Source: Rhizobium bangladeshense (lineage in GTDB: Bacteria > Pseudomonadota > Alphaproteobacteria > Rhizobiales > Rhizobiaceae). Taken from it: a stretch of DNA of 64,000 bases. A program made the position numbers and the translations under genes. Numbering within the stretch: position 1 is the stretch's first letter; each line of letters opens with the position of its first letter. The stretch is taken from assembly GCF_017357245.1 (NCBI RefSeq), contig NZ_CP071612.1, forward strand, positions 189,001 to 253,000. Reading direction: 5' to 3'. Positions 55,566 to 63,750 of this stretch are shown here, one piece after another. The notes under the pieces were generated by a model. That model saw only the letters and a program-made list of their open reading frames with translations, did no database searches and was not told the origin of the DNA.

Positions 55566-55898
55566 ATGCGGCTGTTGATGATGCTTCTGATGTCGCTCCT
55601 TGCCGTGACTGGCCTCGCCCCGGCGGCGGCCTTCGCCGTCGATTGGACGAAACCCATTCAATCGGACGTCAAACCTCTTTATCCTTACAGGGACCTTCCC
55701 GGCGTCAAGGCACAGCCGGACAAGAAGGAAGAGGAATCCTATAATTGCCGCACCGAGACCGTGCAGGTCCGCCGCCGCTATGATGAAATCTTCCGGTCCG
55801 GTGGCATGCCGACGCTGATGTATGTCTGCGACCGCGACGGCTTTGTCACCATGGGCCGCAAAGTTCCGCTCCGTGGCCATTACCAGCCAGTGCGGTGA
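55566..55898 (+). CDS. Small secreted protein of unknown function
   Basis: A 110-residue protein with a clear signal peptide (about residues 1-25, MRLLMMLLMSLLAVTGLAP and on). The mature part is basic, with two cysteines in 'YNCRTETVQVRRRYDEI' and 'LMYVCDRDGFV' that could form a disulphide. I do not recognise the family. ATG 55566 follows CAGGAGAG; an upstream frame that starts inside the Wzz gene is not used. It lies 61 bases after the Wzz gene and may belong to the same transcript. It converges on the GNAT gene with a five-base gap. Confidence 0.7.
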   Translation: MRLLMMLLMSLLAVTGLAPAAAFAVDWTKPIQSDVKPLYPYRDLPGVKAQPDKKEEESYNCRTETVQVRRRYDEIFRSGGMPTLMYVCDRDGFVTMGRKVPLRGHYQPVR

Positions 55899-55903
55899 GG
55901 CGC

Positions 55904-56569
55904 TCAAAAGCGCCTGCGGATGCGATCTTCAAAACGTTCAACCGGAAGCTCCATCCTGAGATAGTCGAAGCCCGCATTTGCTTGCGATCGATCTATGACC
56001 GAATATCTGACTGCGTCCTTTTCCTCGGTTCGCCGTAGCGGCAGGCTTTCGGCCGCCGCAAAGCCCAGCCGCTTGTAAAGCCCGATCGCTTTTTCATTAT
56101 GCGAGAAGACGTGCAACTCGGCTGTCTTGGCCCCAAGCACCGAAAACATCCATTCCAGCAATGCCTCGCCGCAGTGGAGCATGAGGTTGCGAATATCGCT
56201 CATCCGCCCGCGGATGACATTGTCAAATTCGGCCGCGCCGGGCCGGATGTTGCAGACGCCGAAATTGCCGAGCCTGTTTCCGTCGAGATCGCAAATGACG
56301 AACAGGATCCGGTCTGGGGCAGGTAGCGAAATGCTCTCGAGCCAGCTGCGTGTGCGCTCCTCTGTGGCGGCAAACTGCGTCAGGAAGAACGGCATCGACT
56401 GGTTTCGCCACGCCGTCAGGTCAGCGGTCAGGCCGGGCTCATCGAGCATCGACCTGTCGATGCATTGCAATTCACCCACGAACCGACCGCTATCGCTTCT
56501 GATTGGCAGACGGAGCCGTTTGCTCGCATCCGCATTGCCCTTGATGCTGACGATATCGATTTGCGGCAT
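55904..56569 (-). CDS. GNAT-family N-acetyltransferase
   Basis: A 221-residue protein with the GNAT pattern: 'RILFVICDLDGNRLGNFGVCNI' (about 86-107) as the central strands, and the acetyl-CoA region around 'IRNLMLHCGEALLEWMFSVLGAKTAELHVFSHNEKAIGLYKRLGF' (about 125-170), ending in the typical A-x-x-L-Y-x-x-x-G-F block. It is the last gene of the sugar operon, 23 bases after the CmcI-like gene. In such operons a GNAT often acetylates an amino sugar made by the aminotransferase; this role is inference. Confidence 0.82.
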   Translation of the reverse strand: MPQIDIVSIKGNADASKRLRLPIRSDSGRFVGELQCIDRSMLDEPGLTADLTAWRNQSMPFFLTQFAATEERTRSWLESISLPAPDRILFVICDLDGNRLGNFGVCNIRPGAAEFDNVIRGRMSDIRNLMLHCGEALLEWMFSVLGAKTAELHVFSHNEKAIGLYKRLGFAAAESLPLRRTEEKDAVRYSVIDRSQANAGFDYLRMELPVERFEDRIRRRF

Positions 56570-56592
56570 GCGCGATTACATCTGTCCTCTGA

Positions 56593-57351
56593 TCAGGCCT
56601 TGCGGCAGACGCAATAGCCGCCCGGCGAGGAAGACAGAACGAGCTTTCCATTGAGCACGGGATCGACTTCGAAACGATCGGTTTCCGCCAAATAGTCCGT
56701 AATCGCCTGCAGCGGCTCGTTGCCGCGCAGCCAGACCTTGGACCGCTTGGTGAATGCCTGCTCCTCGGTCAGGTGGCCGATGAGGGTGTCGGCGACGACA
56801 AGGTAGCAGCCTTCGCTTACCAGAGGGCCGTAGGCGCGGCATTCGGCAAGAACATGCTGATAGGAATGGTCGCTGTCGAGCACCACCATCACGCGGGCGC
56901 CCGGCCAAATCTCGGCCTTCACGGCAGCAAGCACGTCGTCGTCGACCGAGCCGCCCTGAATCATTTTGATCCGCCCCGACATGGGATGAGATTCGATCGT
57001 TTCACGATTGTGAGCGCGAATGTCAATGTCGACACCGATGACTTTGGCCTTGTCGTTGCCAGTGGCGGCGAGGATCGACGCCATGAAGATTAGCGAGCCG
57101 CCGCGCGCCACGCCGGTTTCGATGATGACATCGGGCTTCGTTGCCCAAATGACTTCCTGAGTCGCGAGGATATCGGCTGGAAGCTGAATGATCGGCACGC
57201 CCATCCACGACCACAGATAAAAATAGTCGAACTTGTCGAGCCCGATCAGGGTGTTCAGCGACTGCTGGAAGCTTGCCTCGTCCTTGCCGAGCGCAAGCGA
57301 CATTTCCCGCTTGTGGGCTTCAAATTCGAGACGGTCGTCCTTGGTGGTCAT
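56593..57351 (-). CDS. CmcI-like (cephalosporin hydroxylase family) SAM-type methyltransferase
   Basis: A 252-residue protein of the CmcI / rhamnosyl O-methyltransferase family. The SAM-binding region is 'DVIIETGVARGGSLIFMASIL' (about 75-95). 'IGVDIDIRAHNRETIESHP' (104-122) and 'VMVVLDSDHSYQHVLAE' (about 153-169) follow, with the metal-binding DSDH. In polysaccharide clusters these proteins add O-methyl groups to sugars. It stands 32 bases after the aminotransferase gene in the same operon. Which hydroxyl is methylated is unknown. Confidence 0.82.
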   Translation of the reverse strand: MTTKDDRLEFEAHKREMSLALGKDEASFQQSLNTLIGLDKFDYFYLWSWMGVPIIQLPADILATQEVIWATKPDVIIETGVARGGSLIFMASILAATGNDKAKVIGVDIDIRAHNRETIESHPMSGRIKMIQGGSVDDDVLAAVKAEIWPGARVMVVLDSDHSYQHVLAECRAYGPLVSEGCYLVVADTLIGHLTEEQAFTKRSKVWLRGNEPLQAITDYLAETDRFEVDPVLNGKLVLSSSPGGYCVCRKA

Positions 57352-57383
57352 GACTATTGTTTATCCTTCGCTCTATGGCTGTC

Positions 57384-58532
57384 TCAGGCCGATTGCTGCA
57401 GTGCCGGGCTGTTGTGGTAGGTTCGCCCGGCGGCCACATCGAGCAGCGTCGCCGCTACCTTATCGATATCGGCTTCACTCATGTCGTGGTAGCTCGGCAG
57501 ATTGATCGCCCGGTCGGGAATACTCCAGGCATTCACGTTCTCCGGCCGATCCTCAAACATGGAGAGGCTGGAGAGGGGATAGAAGAAGACTCGGGCGTCG
57601 ATATTGGCGGCCTCGAAAGCCTGCTGCATCATCTCGCGGGTAATGCCGGTCGACGGATGAAACACCGCAGTCGGCATCCACGCCCCGTTGATCGTGCCGC
57701 TGTATTCCGGATTCATCGAAAGGCCGGGCAGGGCGGAAAGCCGTACCATGTAGGCGGCGAGGATTTCCCGCTTTCGGGCGACCAGCTCTTCGATGCGCTC
57801 GAGCTGTCCGCAGCCGATGGCCGCCTGAATGTTGGACATCTTGTACTTGAACCCGATCTCGTCGGGCCAGAACTGCTTGGTTTGGCCGCGTGCGCGGCCG
57901 TGGTTGCTGAGCGTCAGCACCCGCTCGTAAAGCGCGGCATCGCTGGTGACGAACATGCCGCCTTCACCGGTCGTCAGCGTCTTCGTGCCATGGAAGGAAA
58001 AGGTGCCGAAGGCGCCCATCGAGCCGGCGCGGCGGCCGTGGTAGACGGAACCGATCGCTTCGGCCGCATCCTCGACGACAGGGATGCCGGTACGTCTGCC
58101 GATTTCGAGCAGCGCATCCATCTCGCAGAGATTGCCATAAATGTGAGTCGCGACGATCGCCTTGGTCTTCGGGGTTATGTGCCGTTCGACCTCGTGCGGA
58201 TCGATGCACCAGGAATCCGGCAGCACATCGACGAAGACCGGCTTGGCGCCAAGGTGGAAAATTGGCGAGACGGTAGCGACCCAGTTGGTGTCGGCAAGGA
58301 TCACTTCGTCGCCTTCGCCGACACCAAGTGCAGCCAGGCCCATGTGCATGGCGCCCGTGCAGCTCGAAGTCGCAATGGCGAAGTCGCTGCCGAGATAGGT
58401 CTTGAAGTCGCGTTCGAAGCGGTTGATGTAGTCGTAACAGCGTGCGCCCCAGCCGGTTGCTGCCGCATCCGTGGCATAATCGGTTTCAAGCTGGGTGATG
58501 GAAGGCTTGGTATAGAAGATCCTGTTTGTCAT
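57384..58532 (-). CDS. DegT/DnrJ/EryC1-family sugar aminotransferase
   Basis: A 382-residue PLP enzyme. The Schiff-base lysine is kept in 'SFHGTKTLTTGEGG' (about residues 177-190). 'VVEDAAEAIGS' (about 149-159) holds the PLP-side Asp, and 'TSSCTGAMHMGL' (about 56-67) the phosphate site. Since the lysine is kept, it is an aminotransferase rather than a RfbH-type 3-dehydratase, in which it is replaced. The likely reaction is amination of a keto sugar. The frame is open to 58610, but ATG 58532 begins the usual N-terminus. A 74-base gap separates it from the GT2 gene. Confidence 0.87.
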   Translation of the reverse strand: MTNRIFYTKPSITQLETDYATDAAATGWGARCYDYINRFERDFKTYLGSDFAIATSSCTGAMHMGLAALGVGEGDEVILADTNWVATVSPIFHLGAKPVFVDVLPDSWCIDPHEVERHITPKTKAIVATHIYGNLCEMDALLEIGRRTGIPVVEDAAEAIGSVYHGRRAGSMGAFGTFSFHGTKTLTTGEGGMFVTSDAALYERVLTLSNHGRARGQTKQFWPDEIGFKYKMSNIQAAIGCGQLERIEELVARKREILAAYMVRLSALPGLSMNPEYSGTINGAWMPTAVFHPSTGITREMMQQAFEAANIDARVFFYPLSSLSMFEDRPENVNAWSIPDRAINLPSYHDMSEADIDKVAATLLDVAAGRTYHNSPALQQSA

Positions 58533-58606
58533 GCCGCTAATTTCTGTTGAATGGATCAAGACGCAGCCGCCCGCCGCGACCCTAGTTTCTGAAACTGGTG
58601 CGAGGC

Positions 58607-59845
58607 TCACATGATGATGTGCCGGGCGAGATCATGTTCGTGGAACACGAGATTGGGCAGGTAGCCGAGTGCCACGAAATATTCCCGATCGCGGTCAGCG
58701 CTGACGAAGACGGCGGTGCTCTCCAGCGGACTGTCGCTGAGCTCCTTTGTCACCCTCACCTTTTCGCTCAGCCCGAGTTCCCGCAGCAGATTTTCGAGCG
58801 GTGGGATCTCCGTGAAACCTGCGAGAAGCAGCGTTTTGATCCCGATTGCCGAATTCACCTCGCTGACCAGCGTCTGAATTGCGACCAACAGCGGCAGCCC
58901 TTCGCGGAAGGGGCGGATTTCCGGGTGGTCGAGCATCCCGCCCCACATCAAGCGGGTATAGAGCTCGTAGGCCTTGATGAAGTTCTTGCTGGCCGCCCAG
59001 AAGCGGAAGGCGACCGCCATGCGGTTCAGCGTGAAGATCCTGCACATCTCCTCATACTTGAGACGTGTCTCGGGCGTCAGATTTACTGCCCCGCGCCTGA
59101 CCCCCGTATAAAGGAAATATTCAAGCCCGCCGCGATAGCGGTCCCAGCTCGTCATGACGTCGTTGGCGCCCTCCTGTGGCCGGTCGCGAACGATCGCCGA
59201 ATTGGCGATGGAGCGATAGAAAGGCCGCTGCAGGAAGGTGACCGCGCCCTGATCGAGGAAATGCGCAAGGAACGGGAACGGATAGAAGCAGATGTCGCGC
59301 GGGATCCACGCCGACCGCAACGCCGACGCGCGGTAGATGGCGATTTCCGGAAAGATGTTGCGTTCGCAAATATACTGGAAGACCTCGGTGAAGCTGCCAT
59401 GCGCAAACTTCCGGTCCTCCTCGACATTGTAGAATTTCGTGATGTCGTGTTTGGCGACCTCGTCATACATGAACCAGGGCGCATGGGCGCAGGTTACCTC
59501 ACGGTTCTCATCGAGATATTTAACGGTAGCGGCCACGGCTTCCGCAATCAGTATGTCGTCGTCTGCGAGATAGATGAGATATTCACCCCTGCCGAGGCGC
59601 AGAGCGCTCGTGACATTGGCGTTGGCACCAGCATTGACCTCACGCTTGTAATAGCGGATCGGCAATCCGTGACTGATGAATTCCTCGACAACCTGCCGGG
59701 TGCCGTCAGTGGAGGCGTTGTCGCAGATGACGATTTCGAAGGGAAAGTCGAACCTATAGTCGTTGCGGCAATAGGTGAGCGCGTTTCTGAGATAGGCTTC
59801 GCGATTGTATGTCGGGATGCAGATGCTGAGTTTGATGCCGCTCAA
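58607..59845 (-). CDS. Glycosyltransferase family 2
   Basis: A 412-residue GT-A protein. It begins 'LSICIPTYNREAYLRNAL' (about 6-23), with 'VICDNASTDGT' (39-49) for the nucleotide part and 'IYLADDDILI' (about 90-99) holding the metal-binding DDD. The C-terminal half (about 230-410) is family-specific and unrecognised. It would transfer a sugar, perhaps the CDP-linked product of this operon, to a lipid carrier intermediate. The start overlaps the epimerase-like gene (ATGA). Confidence 0.9.
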   Translation of the reverse strand: MSGIKLSICIPTYNREAYLRNALTYCRNDYRFDFPFEIVICDNASTDGTRQVVEEFISHGLPIRYYKREVNAGANANVTSALRLGRGEYLIYLADDDILIAEAVAATVKYLDENREVTCAHAPWFMYDEVAKHDITKFYNVEEDRKFAHGSFTEVFQYICERNIFPEIAIYRASALRSAWIPRDICFYPFPFLAHFLDQGAVTFLQRPFYRSIANSAIVRDRPQEGANDVMTSWDRYRGGLEYFLYTGVRRGAVNLTPETRLKYEEMCRIFTLNRMAVAFRFWAASKNFIKAYELYTRLMWGGMLDHPEIRPFREGLPLLVAIQTLVSEVNSAIGIKTLLLAGFTEIPPLENLLRELGLSEKVRVTKELSDSPLESTAVFVSADRDREYFVALGYLPNLVFHEHDLARHIIM

Positions 59846-60384
59846 AGGCTCGTCTCCCGGCTGTAGCTTTCAAGCGCGGCGTCGCGCTCGCTGATGACGC
59901 TCGGCTCGAATGGCCAAGCGATGGAAAAGGCGGGATCGTCCCAGCGGACGCCGCGGGCAAGCTCCGGCACAAAGACTTCCGACATCTGGTAGAAGAGCTC
60001 GCAGTCGTCCTCTAGCGTCAGGAAGCCGTGTGCGCATCCGGCAGGTATGTAGAAGGCATTGTGACTGCGAGCATCGAGCTCGACGGAGGCCCATTGGAGA
60101 TAGGTTGGGGAATCCCGTCTCAGATCGAGCGCCACGTCGAAGACCCTGCCGCGCGTGGCCCGCACCAGCTTGATCTCCGGCCGGGGGTCAGCCTGGTAAT
60201 GCATGCCGCGCAACGTCCCGCTCTTGTGATTCTGTGAGACATTGCACTGCGGGTAGACAGGCACGAGGCCGCGATCGGCAAAGCTCTTGGCATCGAAAGT
60301 CCGGGCAAACAGCCCGCGTTCGTCAGAGCGCTCGTCGACTTCCACCACAAAAGCACCTGAAACCGCGGTCGGAACGAATTTCAT
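59842..60384 (-). CDS. RmlC/RfbC-like NDP-sugar epimerase (cupin)
   Basis: A 180-residue protein of the dTDP-4-dehydrorhamnose 3,5-epimerase family. 'DERGLFARTFD' (about 21-31), the 'SQNHKSGTLRGMHYQ' block (about 50-64) with its catalytic His (H62), and 'IPAGCAHGFLTLEDD' (113-127) are all present. Because neither rmlA nor rmlB is nearby while rfbF and rfbG are, it probably acts on the CDP-4-keto-6-deoxy sugar rather than the dTDP form. It may epimerise C3 or C5, or both. Both ends overlap their neighbours by four bases. Confidence 0.87.
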   Translation of the reverse strand: MKFVPTAVSGAFVVEVDERSDERGLFARTFDAKSFADRGLVPVYPQCNVSQNHKSGTLRGMHYQADPRPEIKLVRATRGRVFDVALDLRRDSPTYLQWASVELDARSHNAFYIPAGCAHGFLTLEDDCELFYQMSEVFVPELARGVRWDDPAFSIAWPFEPSVISERDAALESYSRETSL

Positions 60385-61616
60385 CCGATCACCGTCAGTT
60401 CAGGCACGGCGACGGCGAAGCGTCCACCCCAGGCGCTGACCCTGCTGTTGGCCGCTACGACCTCGTTCTTGATGTTCCACGGCAGGATGAGAACGTAATC
60501 GGGCTTCGTCTCGTCCATCTTTTCCGGCGCATAGATCGGCAGCTTGCTGCCCGGCAGGTAATGTCCCTGCTTGTGCGGATTACGGTCGACTACGTAGTCG
60601 ATGAGGTCGGTGCCGACGCCGCAGAAATTCAGGAGCGTGTTGCCCTTGGCGGCGGCCCCGTAGGCCGCGACCGACTTGCCGTCACGCTTAGCCTGCTTGA
60701 GGAAGGTCAGCAGCCCATCTTTGATCGGCGCTACGCGGCTCTGGAAAGCCTCGTAGGTTTGAACCGTGTCGAAGCTTGCGGCCGCTTCGTCGGCACGCAC
60801 CTTGGCGACGCCGGGGCCGGTCGGATGAGCGGTCGACGTCGTGCGGCAGGCGAGCACGCGCAGGCTCCCGCCATGGGTCGGCAATTCTTCCACGTCGAAT
60901 ACGGTAAGGCCGTGCGCCGCAAAGGCCTTCTCGACGGCCAGCAGCGACAGATAGTAGAAATGCTCATGATAAACGGTATCGAACTGGATGTTTTCCATCA
61001 GCCGCAACAGATGCGGGAATTCGACGCTGACGATGCCATCCGGCTTCAGAACGGCAGAGAGCCCACCGACGAAATCGTTGATGTCGGGGACATGCGCCAG
61101 CACGTTGTTACCAATGACGATGTCGGCGGCAAGGCCGCGGGAAACGAGATCGGCGGCCGTTTCCCTGCCGAAGAACCGGGCCTCCGTGGGAACACCGATC
61201 TGCCGCGCAACTTCTGCAACATTTTCGGCCGGCTCAATGCCGAGCACCGGCACGCCGGCCTCGACAAAATGCTTGAGGAGGTAACCGTCATTGCTCGCCA
61301 CCTCGATCACCCGAGATGCCTGGCTGAGGCCGAAACGATTGCGCGCCATGACGGTGAACTGGCGCGCATGCTCAACCCAACTGTCGCTGTAGGAGGAGAA
61401 ATAGGCGTAGTGGCTGAAGATGTCTTCCGGCGGAACGAAGGCATCGGCCTGCACCAGCCAGCACTCGGAGCAGACGAAGGCGCGCAACGGATAGGAAGGC
61501 TCCGGCTGCTTGAGCTGCTCTTCCGTGAGATAGGCGTTGGCAAGCGGCGTCGAGCCCAGATCGACGAAGCGATGTTTCAAGGGAGCGCGGCAGAACCGGC
61601 AATTATGCGCTGTCAT
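60381..61616 (-). CDS. Sugar C-methyltransferase (NovU/TylCIII-like, SAM-dependent)
   Basis: A 411-residue protein of the three-domain C-methyltransferase family. The N-terminal zinc part has C6-x2-C9 and C49-x2-C52. The SAM domain holds 'VIEVASNDGYLLKHF' (about 103-117) and the catalytic 'YHEHFYYLS' (about 216-224). The C-terminal domain ('VAAYGAAAKGNTLLNFCG', about 311-328) is also typical. Known members add a methyl group to C3 of NDP-4-keto-6-deoxy sugars. Here the likely substrate is the product of RfbG, so a branched sugar is predicted. It overlaps rfbG and the epimerase-like gene by four bases each. Confidence 0.88.
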   Translation of the reverse strand: MTAHNCRFCRAPLKHRFVDLGSTPLANAYLTEEQLKQPEPSYPLRAFVCSECWLVQADAFVPPEDIFSHYAYFSSYSDSWVEHARQFTVMARNRFGLSQASRVIEVASNDGYLLKHFVEAGVPVLGIEPAENVAEVARQIGVPTEARFFGRETAADLVSRGLAADIVIGNNVLAHVPDINDFVGGLSAVLKPDGIVSVEFPHLLRLMENIQFDTVYHEHFYYLSLLAVEKAFAAHGLTVFDVEELPTHGGSLRVLACRTTSTAHPTGPGVAKVRADEAAASFDTVQTYEAFQSRVAPIKDGLLTFLKQAKRDGKSVAAYGAAAKGNTLLNFCGVGTDLIDYVVDRNPHKQGHYLPGSKLPIYAPEKMDETKPDYVLILPWNIKNEVVAANSRVSAWGGRFAVAVPELTVIG

Positions 61617-62677
61617 GATATTGCTTCCTCATAGGCCGCGATCTGCCCGAGCGAGAAGGCGCGCATGTCTGCTCCTTCGCGGTTGGCCTTGTACCAGGCG
61701 GCTGTCCAGTCGATTGTCTGTTGCAGGCTCAGGCGCGGTCGCCAGCCGATGGCCGATAACGCAAGCTCCGAGCTGAGAGTCAGGGCGGGTGCTTCCGGCA
61801 GATGCGTTCCCGGTGCCAGTCTCCAGACGTCTTTGACGCCATGGGCAAGACCCAGAGCTTCGGCAAGGTCCGATACTGTCGCGAAACTCTGCGGATCTGG
61901 GCCAAAATTGAGGGCTTCGGGCAATTCATCTTGGCCCGAAAGCGTCAGAGCCGCGGCAAAGGCGAGATAGCCGCCGAGCGGCTCCAGCACATGCTGCCAG
62001 GGGCGGATTGCCTCGGGATAACGGAGCAGGATCGGCTGATTGCTTTCGAAAGCGCGAATGAAATCCGGGATCAGACGGTCCCTCGACCAGTCGCCGCCGC
62101 CGATGACATTGCCGGCGCGGACGGTGGCGACCCTGATGTCGCGCCCTTTGAAGAAGCTGTCGCGATAGCTCTGGACGACGAGTTCGGTACAGGCTTTGGA
62201 GTTGGAGTAGGGGTCCTTGCCGCCGAGTGTATCCGTTTCGCTGAAGGGAACACCGCTGCCGTTATTGGCATAGACCTTGTCGGACGTGACGACCAGAACG
62301 GTCTTGACCGAGGCCGCCTCGCGGACGGCATCAAGAACATTCGCTGTTCCCATGACATTGGTCGCGAAAGTTTCGGCAGGGTTTTCATAAGAGCGTCGCA
62401 CCAGGGCCTGGGCTGCCATGTGGATGACAATTTCGGGCTCGAAAGCCATGAGGTGCTGCTTGAACGCGGCAGCGTCACGGATGTCGGCTATGTGATGGCC
62501 TTGTCCGCTCCAAGGTGAAAGCCGCTGATAAAGGGAAGGATTGGTTTCGGGCTCCAGTGAGACGGCCGTCACCTCTGCTCCGAGCTTTTCCAGCCAGAGC
62601 GAGAGCCATGATCCCTTGAACCCGGTGTGCCCCGTCAGGAATACGCGCCTGCCATTCCAGAAGTTCGTCAGGCCCAT
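61613..62677 (-). CDS. rfbG: CDP-glucose 4,6-dehydratase
   Basis: A 354-residue short-chain dehydrogenase/reductase family enzyme that turns CDP-glucose into CDP-4-keto-6-deoxyglucose. The NAD site 'VFLTGHTGFKGSWLSLWL' lies near residues 12-29. 'VVTSDKVYAN' (about 126-135) and the 'DPYSNSKACTE' block (about 152-162) hold the catalytic Thr/Ser, Tyr and Lys. The 'FKGSWL' variant of the first loop is typical of RfbG rather than RmlB. ATG 62677 after TGGAAGCT is taken, the alternative being GTG 62686. It overlaps rfbF by ten bases. Confidence 0.93.
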   Translation of the reverse strand: MGLTNFWNGRRVFLTGHTGFKGSWLSLWLEKLGAEVTAVSLEPETNPSLYQRLSPWSGQGHHIADIRDAAAFKQHLMAFEPEIVIHMAAQALVRRSYENPAETFATNVMGTANVLDAVREAASVKTVLVVTSDKVYANNGSGVPFSETDTLGGKDPYSNSKACTELVVQSYRDSFFKGRDIRVATVRAGNVIGGGDWSRDRLIPDFIRAFESNQPILLRYPEAIRPWQHVLEPLGGYLAFAAALTLSGQDELPEALNFGPDPQSFATVSDLAEALGLAHGVKDVWRLAPGTHLPEAPALTLSSELALSAIGWRPRLSLQQTIDWTAAWYKANREGADMRAFSLGQIAAYEEAIS

Positions 62678-63441
62678 AGCTTCCACGGTGCTTTTCCAGA
62701 ATTCCAGAGTTCTTCCAGATGAGTGCGCTCGCGAAGCGTATCCATCGGCTGCCAGAAGCCGTCATGTTTGAAGGCGGCGAGCTGGTTGTTGGCGGCAAGC
62801 CACTCCAGCGGCCCGGCTTCCCAGATGGTATCATCGCCGGGGATGAGATCGACCACCGAAGGGTCGAGCACGAAGAAGCCGCCATTGATGCGCTGACCGT
62901 CGCCCTTCGGCTTCTCGACAAAGGAGGTGATGAACTGCCCTTCAATGTTCGTGGCACCGTAGCGTCCGGGCGGCGACACCGCGCACATTGTCGCCTTCAG
63001 GCCGTGGCTGCGATGGAAGGAGACCTCAGCAGCGATGTCGATGTCGCCGACGCCGTCGCCATAGGTCATACAGAAGGGCTCGCCCGGGATCAGATGGTCG
63101 CGAATACGCCCGATGCGGCCGCCGGTCATCGAATGCATGCCGGTATCGACCACGGTCACGCGCCAGTTGGGGCGTGTTCCGCCGTGATATTGGATGCTGT
63201 TGGCGCCGAGATCGACGGTGATGTCGCTGTGATGCAGAACAAGGTTTACGAAGTATTCCTTGATCATGTAGCCCTTGTAGCCGGCGCAGATGATGAAATC
63301 ATTGAGGCCATGATGGGCGTAGATGTTCATGATGTGCCAGAGGATCGGCATGCCGCCGATTTCGACCAGAGGCTTGGGGCGGACGCTGGTTTCCTCGGCA
63401 AGACGCGAGCCAAGGCCACCGGCGAGAATTACGACTTTCAT
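62668..63441 (-). CDS. rfbF: Glucose-1-phosphate cytidylyltransferase
   Basis: A 257-residue nucleotidyltransferase that makes CDP-glucose from glucose-1-phosphate and CTP. The N-terminal 'VVILAGGLGSRLAEET' (3-18) is the nucleotide loop, followed by 'RPKPLVEIGGMPILWHIMNIYAHHG' (about 21-45), a block that separates RfbF from dTDP- and UDP-glucose enzymes. 'MTYGDGVGDID' (near 130) holds the metal Asp. ATG 63441 begins this pattern; the frame extending further upstream lacks it. It is the first gene of the CDP-sugar operon. Confidence 0.94.
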   Translation of the reverse strand: MKVVILAGGLGSRLAEETSVRPKPLVEIGGMPILWHIMNIYAHHGLNDFIICAGYKGYMIKEYFVNLVLHHSDITVDLGANSIQYHGGTRPNWRVTVVDTGMHSMTGGRIGRIRDHLIPGEPFCMTYGDGVGDIDIAAEVSFHRSHGLKATMCAVSPPGRYGATNIEGQFITSFVEKPKGDGQRINGGFFVLDPSVVDLIPGDDTIWEAGPLEWLAANNQLAAFKHDGFWQPMDTLRERTHLEELWNSGKAPWKLWA

Positions 63442-63750
63442 CCCAAGCGAACTCCAGAGTCTCTGGCCAAGCTTCCCCTCGTGAGCTGCTCGGCTCATTG
63501 CAGGCGGAACGGCCGTATGTTCATCCCTGACCCGGTATCCGATTTCGTTCTTGTGCGAGGCTTGTGGGGTGCGCCAGAAGAGGGTCTCGGTTTCGCGAGC
63601 GCTGAACGATGGAATGGCGTCCGCACCGCTCATTTCATCTCTTGCCGCGGTCACATGGAGCGCTGTCAATCGGACAGCAAACGCGCCTCTGCTCGCCCGG
63701 CACGCTTCTTGCACCATTACTAATATTCTAACCTTTGGGGAGAAAGTGTC
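63442..63750. other. Divergent promoter region
   Basis: 309 bases between the starts of rfbF (- strand) and the DUF982 gene (+ strand). The frame of rfbF remains open through it without family features. No dyad or known operator was recognised. It must contain both promoters. Confidence 0.5.

Noticed and set aside
57384..58532. Calling the DegT-family gene RfbH (CDP-4-keto-6-deoxyglucose 3-dehydratase)
   Set aside because: RfbH replaces the Schiff-base lysine by histidine and has iron-sulphur cysteines; here the lysine is kept.
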